Assembly: GCA_031178565.1 (NCBI GenBank)
Contig: JAPSIU010000010.1
Span: 1 to 22,404, forward strand
Source: Leucobacter sp.
Lineage (GTDB): Bacteria > Actinomycetota > Actinomycetes > Actinomycetales > Microbacteriaceae
Reading direction: 5' to 3'
Length of the DNA: 22,404 nucleotides
Below the pieces are notes generated by a model that saw only the letters and a list, made by a program, of their open reading frames with translations, was not told where the DNA came from and did not search any database. A program made the translations under genes and the position numbers. Position 1 is the first letter of the stretch; each line of letters opens with the position of its first letter. This document shows positions 22,138-22,404 of the stretch, in pieces.

Positions 22138-22404
22138 CTACCGCTCGAGGAACTCGCGGACGATCTCGAGCACCACGGGAATGCTCTCGGCCTCCCCCGC
22201 CGAGATCCGCAGACCGGCCCCCGGGAACGGCCGCACGAGCGTGCCCGCCTCCGAGAACGCGGCGGCGAGCGCCTGCGCGTCGGCGACGCCGCCCCTCGCC
22301 GGATCCCCCTGCGGGATCCACACGAAGTTGCCCTGCGCCTCGGGGATGTCGAGCCCGAGCTCGCGCAGCGCGACGGCGAGCCCGTCCCTCCGTTCGGCGA
22401 GCAC
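22138..22404 (-). CDS. Histidinol-phosphate/aromatic aminotransferase family (C-terminal part)
   Basis: Only the last 88 codons lie in the window; the gene continues past base 22404. The fragment reads AERRDGLAVALRELGLDI, then EAQGNFVWIP, LAAAFSEAGTLVRPF and GLRISAGEAES, ending VLEIVREFLER. This is the small C-terminal domain of class I/II aminotransferases of the HisC/aromatic aminotransferase type. The Arg in GLRIS is the conserved residue that binds the substrate carboxylate or phosphate. The complete enzyme uses PLP, whose lysine is outside the window. Histidinol-phosphate and phenylalanine transaminases cannot be told apart from this piece. It is probably unrelated to the catabolic island, being separated from it by a repeat-rich noncoding region. 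Confidence 0.82.
   Translation of the reverse strand: MLAERRDGLAVALRELGLDIPEAQGNFVWIPQGDPARGGVADAQALAAAFSEAGTLVRPFPGAGLRISAGEAESIPVVLEIVREFLER

Overview
The window is GC-rich (about two-thirds G+C by eye). It has actinobacterial traits: GTG and TTG starts, a fused DppD-DppF ATPase, an actinobacterial-style branched-chain 2-oxoacid dehydrogenase E1, and sparse AT-rich promoter islands. A Microbacteriaceae-like actinobacterium is plausible, but the sequence alone does not prove it. I see no rRNA, tRNA, IS element, integrase, phage gene or CRISPR array.

Layout. (1) 1-2376, minus strand: the 5' end of a 2-oxoacid dehydrogenase E1 beta gene, the complete E1 alpha gene, and a LysR-type regulator upstream of both. 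(2) 2470 to about 3766, plus strand: a broken MFS exporter, with an internal deletion plus frameshift and no stop codon of its own. (3) 3767-12171, minus strand: a tightly packed seven-gene operon. In transcription order it encodes dipeptide-type permeases DppB and DppC, a DppDF double ATPase, a lipoprotein binding protein, a phosphotriesterase-like metallohydrolase, a sarcosine-oxidase-like flavoenzyme and an AstE/DoeB-like zinc deacylase. (4) 12644-13435, plus: an IclR regulator divergent from that operon. (5) 13507-16337, minus: class III aminotransferase, aldo/keto reductase and HAD hydrolase. (6) 16640-20593, plus: aldehyde dehydrogenase, a second class III aminotransferase (GabT-like) and a second sarcosine-oxidase-like flavoenzyme. 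(7) 20676-21728, minus: a tartrate/D-malate-type decarboxylating dehydrogenase. (8) 21729-22137: a noncoding stretch with a 16-bp triple tandem repeat and hairpins. (9) 22138 to the end, minus: the C-terminus of a HisC-type aminotransferase.

Regions 3-7 read as one catabolic island around the IclR regulator. An imported peptide-, amide- or lactone-like amino compound would be hydrolysed by the PTE-like and AstE-like enzymes and oxidised at a C-N bond by the two flavin oxidases. The two transaminases, the aldehyde dehydrogenase and the aldo/keto reductase would process the products, and the tartrate/malate-type dehydrogenase could feed the carbon into central metabolism. The substrate is not identifiable from sequence. 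The most unusual points are the two oxidase paralogues, which lack the flavin-linking Cys and active-site His of monomeric sarcosine oxidase, and the doubled oxidase/transaminase sets. I also note a CATATG-centred motif in three island promoter regions and the 16-bp tandem repeats.
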